Below, in pieces: positions 34,666-45,153 of a stretch of 64,000 nucleotides of DNA. This DNA comes from an uncultured Granulosicoccus sp. Its GTDB lineage: Bacteria; Pseudomonadota; Gammaproteobacteria; Granulosicoccales; Granulosicoccaceae. The notes under the pieces were generated by a model. That model was given only the letters and a program-made list of their open reading frames with translations, did not search any database and had not been told where the DNA came from. The position numbers were made by a program, and so were the translations under genes. Within the stretch, counting starts at the first letter, position 1. Every line of letters begins with the position of its first letter. The DNA is taken from positions 62,001 through 126,000 of the forward strand of contig CANLNQ010000004.1 in NCBI GenBank assembly GCA_947492525.1, read 5' to 3'.

Positions 34666-35643
34666 ATGGATGATCGGAGTAGATGGCGTGGCCGGCTACG
34701 TGTTTGGCGTAGACGAACCATCGTTCTGGCATGGCTGGCACTGCTGGCCGGAAACTCTGCCACGGCCGCGACCTACACCTTGCACGACGATGACAGTTCG
34801 CTGATCGGCGCCTTGCAGCGTATCACGGCCGAGGAAGGCGATATGCTGATTGATCTGGCGCCCCGATATGACCTTGGCCAGGATGAATTGCTGCTGGCCA
34901 ACCCTGACAAGGCGCGCTGGATCCCGATAGGTGGACAGACGGTGCTGCTGCCCACTCGCCATGTGTTGCCACAGTCGCCACGTTCGGGTGTGATCGTCAA
35001 TCTGCCGGAACGGCGACTGTACTGGTTCGTCCCGCAGCGTTCTGGCAGTCGTCAGCAGGTCGTGACGTTTCCCGTCAGTGTCGGCAAGCTTGACTGGTCA
35101 ACGCCCGTAACAGTGGCTCAGGTGGTCTCGCGCAAGGAGAATCCTCCCTGGTATCCACCCGCTTCGATTCGCGAAGAGGCAGCGGAGCGGGGAATCGCCT
35201 TGCCGGATGTGGTGCCTGCAGGACCAGCCAATCCGCTGGGCAGGCATGCCTTGTATCTGAACCTGCCCGGCTATCTCATTCACGGTACCAACAACCCCTC
35301 GGCCATCGGGCTGCGCGTGACGCACGGCTGTATCCGTCTGTACCCTGAAGATGTGGAGTTTCTGTACCGCCTCCTACCAGAGTCAACCACGGTCACGATG
35401 GTGGATCAGCCGGTCAAGGTGGGGTGGCAGGGCAACAATCTGTACGTGGAGGTACACCCGCCACTTGAGGAAAGCCACATGAGCGAGGATGAACAATTGG
35501 TGCAAGCCATGGCGCTGGTCAGGGACGCCATGACTGTTCATCCGGACATCAGGCTGAAAACCTGGTTGATCAGGCGAGCCGTTCAGCGCAGGGATGGCAT
35601 ACCGGTGTCGGTGACCAGCAGTTCCATGGATTCATCATGGTAA
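34666..35643 (+). CDS. L,D-transpeptidase (YkuD family, ErfK/YbiS type)
   Basis: 325 aa from ATG 34666. An N-terminal hydrophobic segment (residues ~16-36, TIVLAWLALLAGNSATAA) serves as signal peptide. A LysM-like peptidoglycan-binding stretch follows (MLIDLAPRYDLGQDELLLAN). The YkuD catalytic domain has HGTNNPSAIGLRVTHGCIRL, the HXn-S/T-HGCxR active site with the nucleophilic Cys. E. coli homologs (YbiS, ErfK, YcfS) attach Braun lipoprotein to diaminopimelate. The convergent neighbour at 35671-35973 is a Lpp-like lipoprotein with a C-terminal Lys, which fits that role. Confidence 0.92.
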   Translation: MDDRSRWRGRLRVWRRRTIVLAWLALLAGNSATAATYTLHDDDSSLIGALQRITAEEGDMLIDLAPRYDLGQDELLLANPDKARWIPIGGQTVLLPTRHVLPQSPRSGVIVNLPERRLYWFVPQRSGSRQQVVTFPVSVGKLDWSTPVTVAQVVSRKENPPWYPPASIREEAAERGIALPDVVPAGPANPLGRHALYLNLPGYLIHGTNNPSAIGLRVTHGCIRLYPEDVEFLYRLLPESTTVTMVDQPVKVGWQGNNLYVEVHPPLEESHMSEDEQLVQAMALVRDAMTVHPDIRLKTWLIRRAVQRRDGIPVSVTSSSMDSSW

Positions 35644-35670
35644 ACCGCAGGCCAGGGACACCGGGTGCGC

Positions 35671-35973
35671 CTATTTCAGAGATTGATTGCCGAGCAGTGT
35701 ATCCAGTCGGGTGTTCATCTGTTCCAGCATGGAGCGGGTGGCGCTGGCATCACTGCTGGCAGACTCCGAGGAACGCTTGACCTCATCCAGGCTCTGTTGC
35801 AGGTCTCTTGAGAGACGCAAGGCCTCGGCAGAATCCGTACTGGCCTGTTCGACCTGAGTCGAGAGTCTGTCAACCTCAGTCTTCAGTGATTCCAGCGCAC
35901 TCTGGCTGGCACATCCGCTGATAAGCAGCATGACAGACAGAGGCAGATAGCGATATTTCCCTGATGGCAACAT
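35671..35973 (-). CDS. Lpp/OprI-like murein lipoprotein
   Basis: A 100-aa lipoprotein. The signal peptide ends in the lipobox LISGC (Cys21). The mature part is one long coiled coil (SALESLKTEVDRLSTQVEQ, then SRDLQQSLDEVKRS), and the protein ends in Lys (NQSLK). Braun lipoprotein is cross-linked to peptidoglycan through exactly such a C-terminal Lys. It is larger than E. coli Lpp (78 aa precursor). The neighbouring L,D-transpeptidase, 27 bp away and convergent, is the likely cross-linking enzyme. Family call by features rather than by close similarity. Confidence 0.78.
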   Translation of the reverse strand: MLPSGKYRYLPLSVMLLISGCASQSALESLKTEVDRLSTQVEQASTDSAEALRLSRDLQQSLDEVKRSSESASSDASATRSMLEQMNTRLDTLLGNQSLK

Positions 35974-36114
35974 TGATGGTCTCCTTGCAACAATGAATAC
36001 ACATGGAATGCTGCATCAAATCGATTGCATGAATCTTGAGCCAGATCAATGCTGCCATTTTTCATGAACGGGACTGTCTGACGTTATGGAAAGCAGGCAG
36101 GTCAGCCATGGTGA

Positions 36115-37098
36115 CTATATTTCTCCCGCATAGTGGCAGAGCACATCGGCACCGTTGATGGTCTTGCGTTCGGGAACTTCGCTCAGGCACAGTTCGGTGG
36201 CATGTGGACAGCGAGCCGCGAATCGGCAACCTGTGCCGCTTGCCGTTCCGTCCTTGAGCTTGACGCGTCCGCGCTTCCTGTTTCTTGCGCGAGGGTCCGG
36301 TACGGGAACGGCGCTCAGCAAGGCCCGAGTGTAAGGGTGACGAGGATTGTTGAACAGTTCATCGGTACTGGCCAGTTCGACGATCTGCCCGAGATACATC
36401 ACGGCGATGCGATCACAGATGTGTTCCACGACGGCCAGGTCGTGGGCAATGAACACATAGGTCAGGTCGAATTGCTCTTGCAGATCCTGAAGCAGATTCA
36501 GCGTCTGTGCCTGAATGGACACATCCAGCGCAGATACCGCTTCATCGGCGATGATGAGCTCAGGTTTCGTGGCCAGTGCACGGGCGATACCCAGTCGTTG
36601 CCGTTGCCCGCCAGAAAACGCATTCGGGTAGCGCAGCAGGTATTCCGGTCGCAGCCCCACCTTTTCCAGCAAATCTGCCACACGGTCGGACAGGTCCTTG
36701 CCGCTGAGATTCTCCGACTTTCGCAAACATTGGCCGACGATTTCAAGCACTCTCAGACGCGGATTCAGAGACGACTGGGGGTCTTGGAACACCATGCGGA
36801 GATCTCGCCAGACGGCACGCAGCTCGGCCGCATCGCAGCTGGTCAGCTCCACGGCACCTCGGCTTTTCCGGTTGAAAGTCACCGTGCCGCTACTAGGGTC
36901 GAGAATGCGCATGATGCATCGACCCAGGGTCGTCTTGCCACTGCCGCTTTCACCGACGATACCCAGGGTCTCGCCGCGATAGACGTCGAAGCTTGCGTTG
37001 TCCACCGCCTTGACGATGTCGGTCTGTTCTCCGAAGAAGCCGCCGCCACTGACGAACTGCATGTTCAGCTTGTCGACTTGCAGTATGGTATCAGTCAT
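36115..37098 (-). CDS. Opp/Dpp-type ABC transporter ATPase, OppF-like
   Basis: 327 aa from ATG 37098 ([20 protein letters not shown]), with GGGAGAGC upstream; it overlaps the OppD-like gene by 8 bp. It has Walker A GIVGESGSGKTTLGRCI, signature FSGGQRQRLGIARAL, Walker B PELIIADEAVSALDVS and the oligo_HPY C-terminal extension with its Cys-rich end (GCRFAARCPHATELC). Last gene of the seven-gene operon from sulfatase to transporter. Confidence 0.94.
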   Translation of the reverse strand: MTDTILQVDKLNMQFVSGGGFFGEQTDIVKAVDNASFDVYRGETLGIVGESGSGKTTLGRCIMRILDPSSGTVTFNRKSRGAVELTSCDAAELRAVWRDLRMVFQDPQSSLNPRLRVLEIVGQCLRKSENLSGKDLSDRVADLLEKVGLRPEYLLRYPNAFSGGQRQRLGIARALATKPELIIADEAVSALDVSIQAQTLNLLQDLQEQFDLTYVFIAHDLAVVEHICDRIAVMYLGQIVELASTDELFNNPRHPYTRALLSAVPVPDPRARNRKRGRVKLKDGTASGTGCRFAARCPHATELCLSEVPERKTINGADVLCHYAGEI

Positions 37099-38155
37099 GG
37101 ATGCTCTCCCGTGAATGCAGGAAACAGGCAACCTGAGTCTCTCCGTGCTGCACCAGAGCCGGTTCCTGCCTGTCGCAGATAGAGGGCATGTAGCTGTCGC
37201 ATCGTGTGCGGAAACTGCAGCCAGAGGGTGTTGCCAGGGGGTGTGGCACCATGCCTCGGATGGCAGGCAGGCGTTCTCGACGAGTCACACCGATACGAGG
37301 TACGGAGTCGAGCAAGGCGCGAGTATAGGGATGCTGCGGGTTTTCAAAGATGGAATAGACATCGCTCTTCTCCACCACCTTTCCCATGTACATGACAGCC
37401 ACATCCTCTGCCACCTCGGCAACGACACCAAGGTCGTGGGTGATCAGCATGACTCCCATCTCCAGCTCCTCCTTGAGTTCGTCTATCAGATCCAGTATTT
37501 GAGCCTGAGTGGTCACGTCCAGTGCCGTGGTCGGTTCATCGGCAATCAGCAACCGTGGTCTGCAGCTCAATGCCATGGCGATCATCGCTCGCTGGCGCAT
37601 GCCACCCGAGAGTTCAAAGGGGTAGGCATTGAATCTCTCGGCAGGCTTCGGTATGCCAACCTTGTCCAGCAGTTCTATCGCGGTTTCTCGCGCTTCGGCT
37701 TTGGAGATGTTCCTGTGCAGCAGAATGGTCTCGGTGATCTGTTTGCCGATGCGGGTGATCGGGCCCAGAGAGGACATCGGTTCCTGGAATATCATCGCGA
37801 TATCGTCACCGCGCACCGATCTGAGTTCGCGGGAACCCGGGCGCACGGCGGCCAGGTCCACCGTTCTGCCATCGGCTGAACGATAGACGATGCTGCCGTC
37901 GGTGATCCGTCCGGGGGCATCGACAATTCGCAGAATGGAGCGAGCCAGTATCGACTTGCCGCAACCGCTTTCACCGAGCACGCAAAGCGTGCGATTGCTG
38001 TGGATGTTCAGGTCGACTCCGTTGACGGCCTTGACTACGCCGTCATCGGTAAAGAACTGCGTTTTCAGACCGGATATCTCCAGCAAGGGTGGCCCCTCAC
38101 TCTGGCTGATGGCCGGTGCGCTGTTGTCAATGGGCATGGGGGTCGGCTGCATCAC
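37091..38155 (-). CDS. Opp/Dpp-type ABC transporter ATPase, OppD-like
   Basis: A 354-aa ATPase with Walker [18 protein letters not shown], signature [16 protein letters not shown], Walker [16 protein letters not shown] and the C-terminal oligo_HPY segment ([16 protein letters not shown]). It pairs with OppF-like to energise import. GTG 38155 or ATG 38152 are equally possible starts; AGGAGA is upstream. The gene overlaps the end of the OppC-like gene by 29 bp. Confidence 0.94.
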   Translation of the reverse strand: MMQPTPMPIDNSAPAISQSEGPPLLEISGLKTQFFTDDGVVKAVNGVDLNIHSNRTLCVLGESGCGKSILARSILRIVDAPGRITDGSIVYRSADGRTVDLAAVRPGSRELRSVRGDDIAMIFQEPMSSLGPITRIGKQITETILLHRNISKAEARETAIELLDKVGIPKPAERFNAYPFELSGGMRQRAMIAMALSCRPRLLIADEPTTALDVTTQAQILDLIDELKEELEMGVMLITHDLGVVAEVAEDVAVMYMGKVVEKSDVYSIFENPQHPYTRALLDSVPRIGVTRRERLPAIRGMVPHPLATPSGCSFRTRCDSYMPSICDRQEPALVQHGETQVACFLHSRESIHD

Positions 38156-39272
38156 GTAGTCCGTCTCCTAGAAAATTCAGTGCCAGTACCGCGGTCACGA
38201 TCATCGTGGCCGGCGCGATCAGAAGCCAGGGGGCTTCGATGATGGTTCGAACATTCTGTGCCTCCTTGAGCAAGGTGCCCCAGGACACCACCGGTGGCTG
38301 CAGACCGACGCCGAGGAAGGACAAGGACGTTTCCGCAAGAATCATCAGCGGCACGGCGAGTGTCAGAGAGGCAATGATATGGCTGGAAAAGGACGGCACC
38401 ATGTGTTTCCGGATAACCTCCATGTCACTCAGGCCATCGAGTCTTGCGGCGATGATGAAATCTTCATGGCGCAGCGACAGGAATTTTCCGCGGACCTCGC
38501 GAGCCAGACTGGTCCAGCCGATCATCGATACGATCAGTGTCACCACGAAGTAGGTTTTCAGTGGTGGCCAGTCCAGTGGTATGGCAGCGGCCAGCCCCAT
38601 CCAGAGCGGGATGGTGGGAATCGAGCGAATGAACTCGATGAGGCGCTGTATCAGGTTATCCACCCAGCCGCCGAAGAAACCCGAGATGCCTCCAAGCGTG
38701 ACGCCGATGACAAGAGACACGATGACGCCGACCAGGCCGATGGACATCGATACTCGGGTGCCGATGATGATACGGCTCATGATGTCTCGACCGAGCCGAT
38801 CAGCTCCCATGAAATAGACCGTGTCCCGCGGGTTGACAGGTCCGAAGAAATGTCTGTTGGTGGAAAACAGGCCAAGCACCTTGTATTCGTAGCCCTTGAC
38901 GAAGAATCCCAGCGGAATGATCTTCTCTTCATCCACGGCAAAGACTCGCCGCATCGCAACCTTGTCCACTTCCAGTTTCAGCCCTTTTGCGTGTAGTTGA
39001 AAGCGGGAAGAGCCATCTTCGTCCGGTGCAAACAGGTGAATACCCATGGGCGGTGCGAAGGCCCTGCGCGTACTGGTTTCGTGAATATCGGACGTGGTCA
39101 AAAACTCGCCGAAGATGGCCATGAGGTAGATCAGGCCAACGATGTAGAGGCTGACATAGGCAATGCGGTGCCGCTTGAACTTTCGCCAGGTCAGTGCCAG
39201 CGGGCTCAACAGAACCGGTGCTGCTACCTCGTCCTCGGCTGGCACGGTGCTGTCTGTCGTTAAGGTGTTCAT
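38127..39272 (-). CDS. Opp/Dpp-type ABC transporter permease, OppC-like, with enlarged periplasmic loop
   Basis: A 381-aa inner-membrane permease. After the first transmembrane segment (~residues 40-62) a periplasmic insertion of about 90 residues (GIHLFAPDEDGSSRFQLHAK and following) precedes the conserved core GADRLGRDIMSRIIIGTRVS. The core holds five further segments and the ATPase-coupling loop (LDGLSDMEVIRKHMVPS). Ordinary OppC is ~300 aa; this long form is known from transporters for large or acidic saccharides and peptides. It overlaps the OppB-like gene by 4 bp. Confidence 0.93.
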   Translation of the reverse strand: MNTLTTDSTVPAEDEVAAPVLLSPLALTWRKFKRHRIAYVSLYIVGLIYLMAIFGEFLTTSDIHETSTRRAFAPPMGIHLFAPDEDGSSRFQLHAKGLKLEVDKVAMRRVFAVDEEKIIPLGFFVKGYEYKVLGLFSTNRHFFGPVNPRDTVYFMGADRLGRDIMSRIIIGTRVSMSIGLVGVIVSLVIGVTLGGISGFFGGWVDNLIQRLIEFIRSIPTIPLWMGLAAAIPLDWPPLKTYFVVTLIVSMIGWTSLAREVRGKFLSLRHEDFIIAARLDGLSDMEVIRKHMVPSFSSHIIASLTLAVPLMILAETSLSFLGVGLQPPVVSWGTLLKEAQNVRTIIEAPWLLIAPATMIVTAVLALNFLGDGLRDAADPHAH

Positions 39273-40252
39273 TGGTAGCGAATCCTCGGGTCGATCCAGG
39301 CCAGCAGAAGGTCGGAGATCAACGTTCCTATCACCGTGAGAAGGCTGACGATCAGAATGAGAGAGCCGGCCAGATACATGTCCTGAACCAGCAGTGCGCG
39401 TAGCAGCAGAGGACCGGTGGTAGGCAGATTCATGACCACCGCAACGATGATCTCGCCCGAAACGAGGCTCGGCAGTATCCAGCCTATGGTCGAGATGAAT
39501 GGATTCAGTGCAACCCGCACCGGGTATTTCATCAGCAGCTGGAACTCGGACATTCCCTTCGCTCTGGCTGTTGCCACATAAGGGCGGTAAAGCTCATCGA
39601 GCAGGTTGGCTCGCATGATACGAATCAGCGCAGCAGCACCAGACGTACCGACCACGACAATCGGCATCCAGATATGCTGCAGGAGATTGATGAACTTGGC
39701 CTGGCTCCACGGCTCGCCGATGTATTCGGGGCTGACCAGCCCGCCGACACTTTGCCCGAAATACTTGAAGGACACATACATCATCAGCAGCGCCAGCAGA
39801 AAGTTGGGTACTGCCAGACCGATGAAGCCGAAGAAGGTGGCCGTGTAGTCTCCGAATGAATACTTCCTGACAGCCGAATAGATACCGATGGGCAGGGCCG
39901 TGATCCAGATGAACAGCAATGTCAGCATCGAAATGCCGAACGTCCAGCCGAGTCGATCCCAGATCAGATCCGTGACAAGCACATTCTTCTCGAACGAGAT
40001 GCCGAAATTGCCATGCAGCAGGATGCCTTTCATCCATTTGTAGTACTGCACGTACATAGGCTGGCCAAGACCGTATTGTTGCCTCAGCGTTTCCACCACC
40101 GCCGTGTTGTCGGAACCGGATTCACCCATGTCTGCTGCCAGTGAATCCAGGTAGTCTCCAGGTGGCAGCTGGATGATGACGAAGGTGACTATCGACACCA
40201 GAAACAGCGTAGGGATCATGTACATGATCCTGCGCAAGCAGAACCCCATCAT
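39269..40252 (-). CDS. Opp/Dpp-type ABC transporter permease, OppB-like
   Basis: A 327-aa permease with six transmembrane segments, starting MMGFCLRRIMYMIPTLFLVS. It carries the typical QQYGLGQPMYVQYYKWMKGI block and the coupling motif ATARAKGMSEFQLLMKY. It is the partner of the OppC-like permease. It lies 177 bp after the binding-protein gene, with a strong hairpin in between. Confidence 0.94.
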   Translation of the reverse strand: MMGFCLRRIMYMIPTLFLVSIVTFVIIQLPPGDYLDSLAADMGESGSDNTAVVETLRQQYGLGQPMYVQYYKWMKGILLHGNFGISFEKNVLVTDLIWDRLGWTFGISMLTLLFIWITALPIGIYSAVRKYSFGDYTATFFGFIGLAVPNFLLALLMMYVSFKYFGQSVGGLVSPEYIGEPWSQAKFINLLQHIWMPIVVVGTSGAAALIRIMRANLLDELYRPYVATARAKGMSEFQLLMKYPVRVALNPFISTIGWILPSLVSGEIIVAVVMNLPTTGPLLLRALLVQDMYLAGSLILIVSLLTVIGTLISDLLLAWIDPRIRYQ

Positions 40253-40383
40253 TGCTTGTTACCTCTGAGGTGAATGAAGAGATGCAACCTGAGGCGAGCA
40301 GTTGACACGGTTTTCAGGACGCAGAAGACCATGGCAACAATCCGTGGCGGTGCCAGACAGACAGCTTCAGGCTGGATTGACAT

Positions 40384-40413
40384 GCGCGTCCGGGGAAACA
40401 GGCCCGGACGCGC
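40384..40413 (-). other. 11-bp perfect GC hairpin between binding-protein and permease genes of the Opp operon
   Basis: GCGCGTCCGGG and CCCGGACGCGC pair perfectly around an 8-nt loop. It starts 17 bp after the binding-protein stop on the minus strand, 131 bp before the OppB-like start. No T run. This is the strongest of the four binding-protein-associated hairpins in the window. Confidence 0.75.
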
Positions 40414-40429
40414 GTTACCCGACGAAGTG

Positions 40430-42370
40430 TCAGGGCAGGTTGGCACCACCTTCGAAATACATCTGAGCGGTGTAGGGCGCTGGAAACCACAGTTGACCGG
40501 CGATGGGCAGAGGCTCCGGAACGTTGCGCACGTTGTTCCGTGCGATACCGAAAACCGGATCATTCTGTACCAGGCCGATTGTGAAGAACTGCTCCATCGA
40601 CATGTCCAGTACCTTCTGCATTCTGGCTTTCATGTCTTCCGGGGTGCCGGCAGCCTTGACCTCGTTGTAGGCCGTGAAGATATCCTTGACGGCTTGTGGT
40701 GGTTCGGAGCCCGTTGTATTGTCCACACCCCATTGTGCCCACTCGCGGGCCCAGCTGACCGAGTTGCCCACTATCGGTACATAGCAGATGGGCGTGGTAT
40801 ACGCATCAGCCTGTCCGCCTGAGCAATTCCACAGATAGGCATCCTGCTCGTTGGCGGTATGCAAGGCAATCAGGCGAGAACGGTCAGTCGCTCGCACCTG
40901 GATGTCGAGGCCGACATCGGCAGCGTAGTTGGCAATCAGCTCCATGGCATCGGGGTACTGCAGGCCGAAGACATCCGCCACCAGAAAAACCAGTGTGAAA
41001 CGCTTGCCGTCAGGCCCCAGTCGAAAGCCTTCTTCATCACGCTTGTCCAGTCCAGCCATGTCAAGATGCTTGTTGGCCAGTTCCTGATCGAACTCGGTGT
41101 ACTGCTTGGCATACCATTCCTTGTACAGTTCAGAACCTTCGCGAGGTGCTGTCTGTGCTGCAGTGGCTGCTCCGAAATACAGAAGATCGATGATCTCCTG
41201 GCGATCAACCGCATGACTCAGGCCGATACGGAAATCCTTGTTGTTGATCACCTCACGCTTGACGGGGTCAGTGTGGTTCAGATTGAGCATCAGGATCATG
41301 ATGTTCGCTGGCAGATCGCCCACATCGAAGAAGCGGTACTGGCCACGTTCCATGTTGTCGGTCAGTGATGCCTTGTTCGAAGGACGGCCAAGATGACGCA
41401 ACATGTAGTCGATCTCGCCATTGAACGCCTTGAGAAGGATGGTTTCGACATCCTCTACCTGGTCATAGGTGATTCGGTCCATATAGGGCAGCTGTTGTCC
41501 CTTTTCATCGACCTTGTAGTAGTAGGGGTTGCGTTCGGCAACCACGCGATCCGTTGAACCGTAGGCGTTTTTCAGGTGCCAGGCATGCAATGTAGGCCGA
41601 TCCGGGTTCTGCCAGAAAAGCGGCGTGTCCATCGGGCCGGCCTTGAGATTGAACAGCTGAATCCAGTCAGCGGCAGCCGGATCTGCTTCGACCATGGTCT
41701 GCACATCAGGATTGTACTTTTCGTGGAACTGACTGAGATAATGCTTGGGGTAGGCAGTCGGGTGATAACCGAATCCGTAAGCCATGTTCTGTATGAACAG
41801 ACCATTGGCTGTGCCGAAATCGAACTCAACGGTGTAGTCATCGATCTTGTTGACCTTGACCGGGCCTTCAGGTCCGACGAAGGTGGAGTCCATATTGGGG
41901 GTCAGGTCGGGGTTGGTGAAGACATCCTCGTACCAGAACATGATGTCGTCTGCGCTGAAGGGCTCGCCGTCAGACCAGCGCATGCCCTCTCGCAGGTGGA
42001 AGGTGAATGTCGAGGCGTCGTCGGACACGTCCCAGCTTTTGGCAATATTGGGTCTGACTTCGGTCCACTGGGGATCCCATCGGACCATGTTGTCGCTACC
42101 GATGGTTCGTACCATATTGTGCTGGTCGCCGCCGCCCAGAATGGCTCGTCGCAGGGTTCCGCCGTACTCCCCGGCCTGTTCGACGACATCCATGATGAGT
42201 GGCTCCTTGGGTAGTCGTTCGTCGACCGGAGGCAGTGTACCGGCCTCGACCTGTTCATCAAGCATGGGCGCTTGTTCGTAGGCCATCGCCGGCAGGGTGC
42301 TTGCGATGGTCAGGCAGATGCCGGCAACACCTTTGCCCAGATAATCTGGAATCTTGTTGTAGGTTTTCAT
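40430..42370 (-). CDS. Opp/Dpp-type ABC transporter substrate-binding protein
   Basis: 646 aa from ATG 42370 ([20 protein letters not shown]), preceded by GAGGAG, with a signal peptide ending about PAMAY. It is an SBP_bac_5 family protein, with [40 protein letters not shown] and [20 protein letters not shown]. At ~646 aa it is about 100 residues longer than OppA or DppA; long forms of this family often bind oligosaccharides or sugar acids. The co-operonic sulfatase and acid-sugar dehydratase argue for a saccharide ligand rather than peptides. Confidence 0.92.
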   Translation of the reverse strand: MKTYNKIPDYLGKGVAGICLTIASTLPAMAYEQAPMLDEQVEAGTLPPVDERLPKEPLIMDVVEQAGEYGGTLRRAILGGGDQHNMVRTIGSDNMVRWDPQWTEVRPNIAKSWDVSDDASTFTFHLREGMRWSDGEPFSADDIMFWYEDVFTNPDLTPNMDSTFVGPEGPVKVNKIDDYTVEFDFGTANGLFIQNMAYGFGYHPTAYPKHYLSQFHEKYNPDVQTMVEADPAAADWIQLFNLKAGPMDTPLFWQNPDRPTLHAWHLKNAYGSTDRVVAERNPYYYKVDEKGQQLPYMDRITYDQVEDVETILLKAFNGEIDYMLRHLGRPSNKASLTDNMERGQYRFFDVGDLPANIMILMLNLNHTDPVKREVINNKDFRIGLSHAVDRQEIIDLLYFGAATAAQTAPREGSELYKEWYAKQYTEFDQELANKHLDMAGLDKRDEEGFRLGPDGKRFTLVFLVADVFGLQYPDAMELIANYAADVGLDIQVRATDRSRLIALHTANEQDAYLWNCSGGQADAYTTPICYVPIVGNSVSWAREWAQWGVDNTTGSEPPQAVKDIFTAYNEVKAAGTPEDMKARMQKVLDMSMEQFFTIGLVQNDPVFGIARNNVRNVPEPLPIAGQLWFPAPYTAQMYFEGGANLP

Positions 42371-42402
42371 GGCTCCTCTTCGGGTTGGTGATTGTTCTGG
42401 TA

Positions 42403-43557
42403 CTACCAATTGGTGACGGATCCATCCGGTCGCCGTAGATGTGGTGGTTCCACGTGGGCTGCTTCCTGCTTGCTGATGGCTTCTTCATTGACCTCCACGC
42501 CAAGTCCGGGGCCATCAGGTACAACATAGACAGGTCCCTCCAGCTGGACCTGTTGGGGGAAGATGTCGGGGTCGTGAAAACCCAGTTGCTCGACCGACGA
42601 CTGCCGGGTTTCCAGCCAGGCGAAGTTGGCAACGGCTGCTGCCATGTGAACTGTCGCCGCGGTACAGATGGGGCCTAGCGGGTTGTGCGGCATGATGTCC
42701 ACATAGTGGCTTTCACTCCAGCCTGCCACTTTCATCGCTTCGGTGAACCCACCGATGTTGCAGATATCGATTCTCATGTATTGCGTCAGCCCTCGTTCCA
42801 GATAGGGCAGTGCCTGCCATTTCGAGGAAAATTCCTCACCGATGGCAAACGGTATCTGTGTCAATGTGCGCAGACTCTGGTAGGCCTCGGGTGATTCATC
42901 TCGAATGGGTTCCTCGATGTAGTCCACTGTTCCTCGAGGCAGCATGTTGCAGAAGCTGGCGGCCTCGGCGACCGAAAGGCGATGATGCAAGTCGATTCCC
43001 AGGCACAGGCCCGGCCCGAACTCCTTGCGAATGCGAATCAACTCTTCTGCGGCGATGGTCAGTGAGGCGCGAGGGTTGAAGATCTCGCCGGTCTCGAAAC
43101 CCGAAGAATTGATGCGGATACTGTCCCAGCCGGATTCAACCAGAATACCGGCATTGGCAACCGTTTCATCGATATCCTTGCCGGTGCAGCAACCGAATGT
43201 CGGGATGATATCTCGCTGCTTGCCCCCCAGTAGCTGGTAGACAGGTACGCCAAGGCGTTTGCCCAGAATATCGTAGAGTGCGATATCCACGGCCGACATC
43301 GCTGCGGTGAGTACACGACCGCCTTCGAAATACTGGCTGCGGTAGGACTCCTGCCAGATACGCGAGATACGGCGCGAATCCTGGCCTATCAGAAACGAGG
43401 CGAAATGTCTGATGGTGGCAGCAACGGATTCTTCGCGAGCGGACAGACCTGATTCACCCCAGCCGACGATCCCGTCTTCGGTGGTTACCTTGATCAGTAG
43501 CTGGTTGCGAATTCCGACTCTTGCCAGTATCGGTTCGATGGATGCAATCTTCGTCAT
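42403..43557 (-). CDS. Enolase-superfamily acid-sugar dehydratase (mandelate racemase/muconate lactonizing family)
   Basis: A 384-aa protein with the MR_MLE capping domain (residues ~1-125) and barrel. Candidate metal and acid/base residues are in [11 protein letters not shown] (Asp and His), DYIEEPIRD (Glu), AIGEEFSS (Glu) and [14 protein letters not shown] (the His used as acid/base in galactonate-dehydratase-like enzymes). This resembles D-galactonate or related sugar-acid dehydratases. It lies between the sulfatase and the Opp binding-protein gene. The specific sugar acid cannot be named. Confidence 0.87.
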   Translation of the reverse strand: MTKIASIEPILARVGIRNQLLIKVTTEDGIVGWGESGLSAREESVAATIRHFASFLIGQDSRRISRIWQESYRSQYFEGGRVLTAAMSAVDIALYDILGKRLGVPVYQLLGGKQRDIIPTFGCCTGKDIDETVANAGILVESGWDSIRINSSGFETGEIFNPRASLTIAAEELIRIRKEFGPGLCLGIDLHHRLSVAEAASFCNMLPRGTVDYIEEPIRDESPEAYQSLRTLTQIPFAIGEEFSSKWQALPYLERGLTQYMRIDICNIGGFTEAMKVAGWSESHYVDIMPHNPLGPICTAATVHMAAAVANFAWLETRQSSVEQLGFHDPDIFPQQVQLEGPVYVVPDGPGLGVEVNEEAISKQEAAHVEPPHLRRPDGSVTNW

Positions 43558-43578
43558 GGATATTGTCCGTTCAGTGAG

Positions 43579-45153
43579 TTAGTGCCAGCCGACACGGGGG
43601 GCTGCTGGAACCTGGTCGTCGGGTCTGGAATGAATCATTGCCATCAGATCTGCCCGTGTACCGGTGTGGCCGGTATCGTTGAACAGATTGTGCATCTCGC
43701 AAGGGTCTTCCTGCATGTCGTAGAGTTCGCCGGTGTCTGTAAGAAGATCGACTGACAGGCGATATCGGCGGCTGCGCACGGTCCTCAGATCCATGGCAAT
43801 TCCGCTGCGCGTTTCATCCACCTCCCATTCACTCAGGGCGAAGTCACGGCTGTCGTCGCCTGACAGGAGCCCCTGTAATGATGTGCCGTTGTCGGGGCTG
43901 ACGTCCATCCCGCACATCTGGGACAGTGTGGCGCGAATGTCCAGTGTGGATATCGGATCATCCACGCACTTGCCCGCCGGAATGCCCGGTCCGCTCATGA
44001 CATAGGGCACCCGCAGCAGGCCGTCGTAGAGCATCGGTCCCTTGAGCAGCAATCCATGATCGCCCAGCCATTCTCCGTGATCGCTAGTGAATATGATGAT
44101 GGTATTGTCCCGCTCGCCGCAGTTCTCGAGAGCTTCCAGAATGCGACCTATCTGATGATCGATGGCCGAGATCATGCCGTAGTACACGGCCGTGATGTCG
44201 CGCAGTTGCGTTTCCGTCAATTCGGACGACTGCCCCCAATCCTGTCCGCCTTGCGCATGAGGGCGTTTCTGATTCCGGCGAATCGGACTGTCCAGAAAGG
44301 CGCGGTGCCACCAGGTGCGCTTGTCCAGATCCAGTTCTCTGCAGGCTGCGATATCCACCTCATCAGGGTGGTACATGCCCGACCAGGGCGCAGGTGCCAG
44401 AAACGGTGGGTGTGGGTCAGGGAAGGACACCCAGGTGAAAAGTGCAGCGGCCGAGTCATTGACTGCCCTCGAGTTGATGAGGTCGACCGTGCGGTCTCCT
44501 ACCCAGGGCGTGGAGTGCCACTGGTTTTCCAGAGCCGATCTCCAGACTTGCATATGTGTTGTATCTGCCAGTGCCGCCGGGTTGGCATGAAGCTTGGCTC
44601 TTTCCCAGCGTTCACCCCCTTTGTTGTCCGAGTTCAGGTAGTTTTCGTAATGCAGGGTATGAGGCGGGTTTTTCCAAGCGCAGTGGTGGTGGGGCCTTAG
44701 TAGTAGTTCCACTGTTTCAAAGCCGAAGTAGGGGCCGCCCCAGTCTTCGTCGTAGCGGTCGACGCTGTTGTAGCACTCGGCAAGTCCGGTGGCTTCGAAG
44801 GTTTCATGGGTGGACAGATGTGCCTTGCCGATGAACTGCGTGTCGTATCCCGCCTGTGCGAATATTCCGCCCAGACCTTCCTTGCCATAGCGCTCTTCCA
44901 GATTGCGACCATTGTCGCGCACGCCATGCGAGTAGGGCAGCTTGCCGGTGAGGATCGAGGCGCGCGCCGCCTGACACATGGGATGCGGTGTGATGCAGGT
45001 GGAAAATCGTGTGCCCGTCCGGGCCAGACTGTCTATATGAGGAGTCTGTACACCACGGCTGTCGTAACCCACGCAATCACCGCGTTGCTGATCCGTGGTG
45101 ATCAGTATGACGTTCGGCGGCCGGGTGCTGCCCTTCGCGTCGTCATCATTCAT
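43579..45153 (-). CDS. Sulfatase-family hydrolase without signal peptide
   Basis: 524 aa from ATG 45153 (MNDDDAKGSTRPPNVILITT); an upstream in-frame start at 45243 would add 30 residues. The alkaline-phosphatase-fold N-terminus shows VILITTDQQRGDCVGY. The formylglycine site is MCQAARASILTGKLPYSHG, a CxAxR form of the CxPxR motif, so it should be matured by an FGE-type enzyme encoded elsewhere. I see no signal peptide, so it probably acts in the cytosol on an imported sulfated compound. A phosphonate-monoester-hydrolase-type activity is an alternative, since those share the same site. First gene of the operon. Confidence 0.86.
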   Translation of the reverse strand: MNDDDAKGSTRPPNVILITTDQQRGDCVGYDSRGVQTPHIDSLARTGTRFSTCITPHPMCQAARASILTGKLPYSHGVRDNGRNLEERYGKEGLGGIFAQAGYDTQFIGKAHLSTHETFEATGLAECYNSVDRYDEDWGGPYFGFETVELLLRPHHHCAWKNPPHTLHYENYLNSDNKGGERWERAKLHANPAALADTTHMQVWRSALENQWHSTPWVGDRTVDLINSRAVNDSAAALFTWVSFPDPHPPFLAPAPWSGMYHPDEVDIAACRELDLDKRTWWHRAFLDSPIRRNQKRPHAQGGQDWGQSSELTETQLRDITAVYYGMISAIDHQIGRILEALENCGERDNTIIIFTSDHGEWLGDHGLLLKGPMLYDGLLRVPYVMSGPGIPAGKCVDDPISTLDIRATLSQMCGMDVSPDNGTSLQGLLSGDDSRDFALSEWEVDETRSGIAMDLRTVRSRRYRLSVDLLTDTGELYDMQEDPCEMHNLFNDTGHTGTRADLMAMIHSRPDDQVPAAPRVGWH

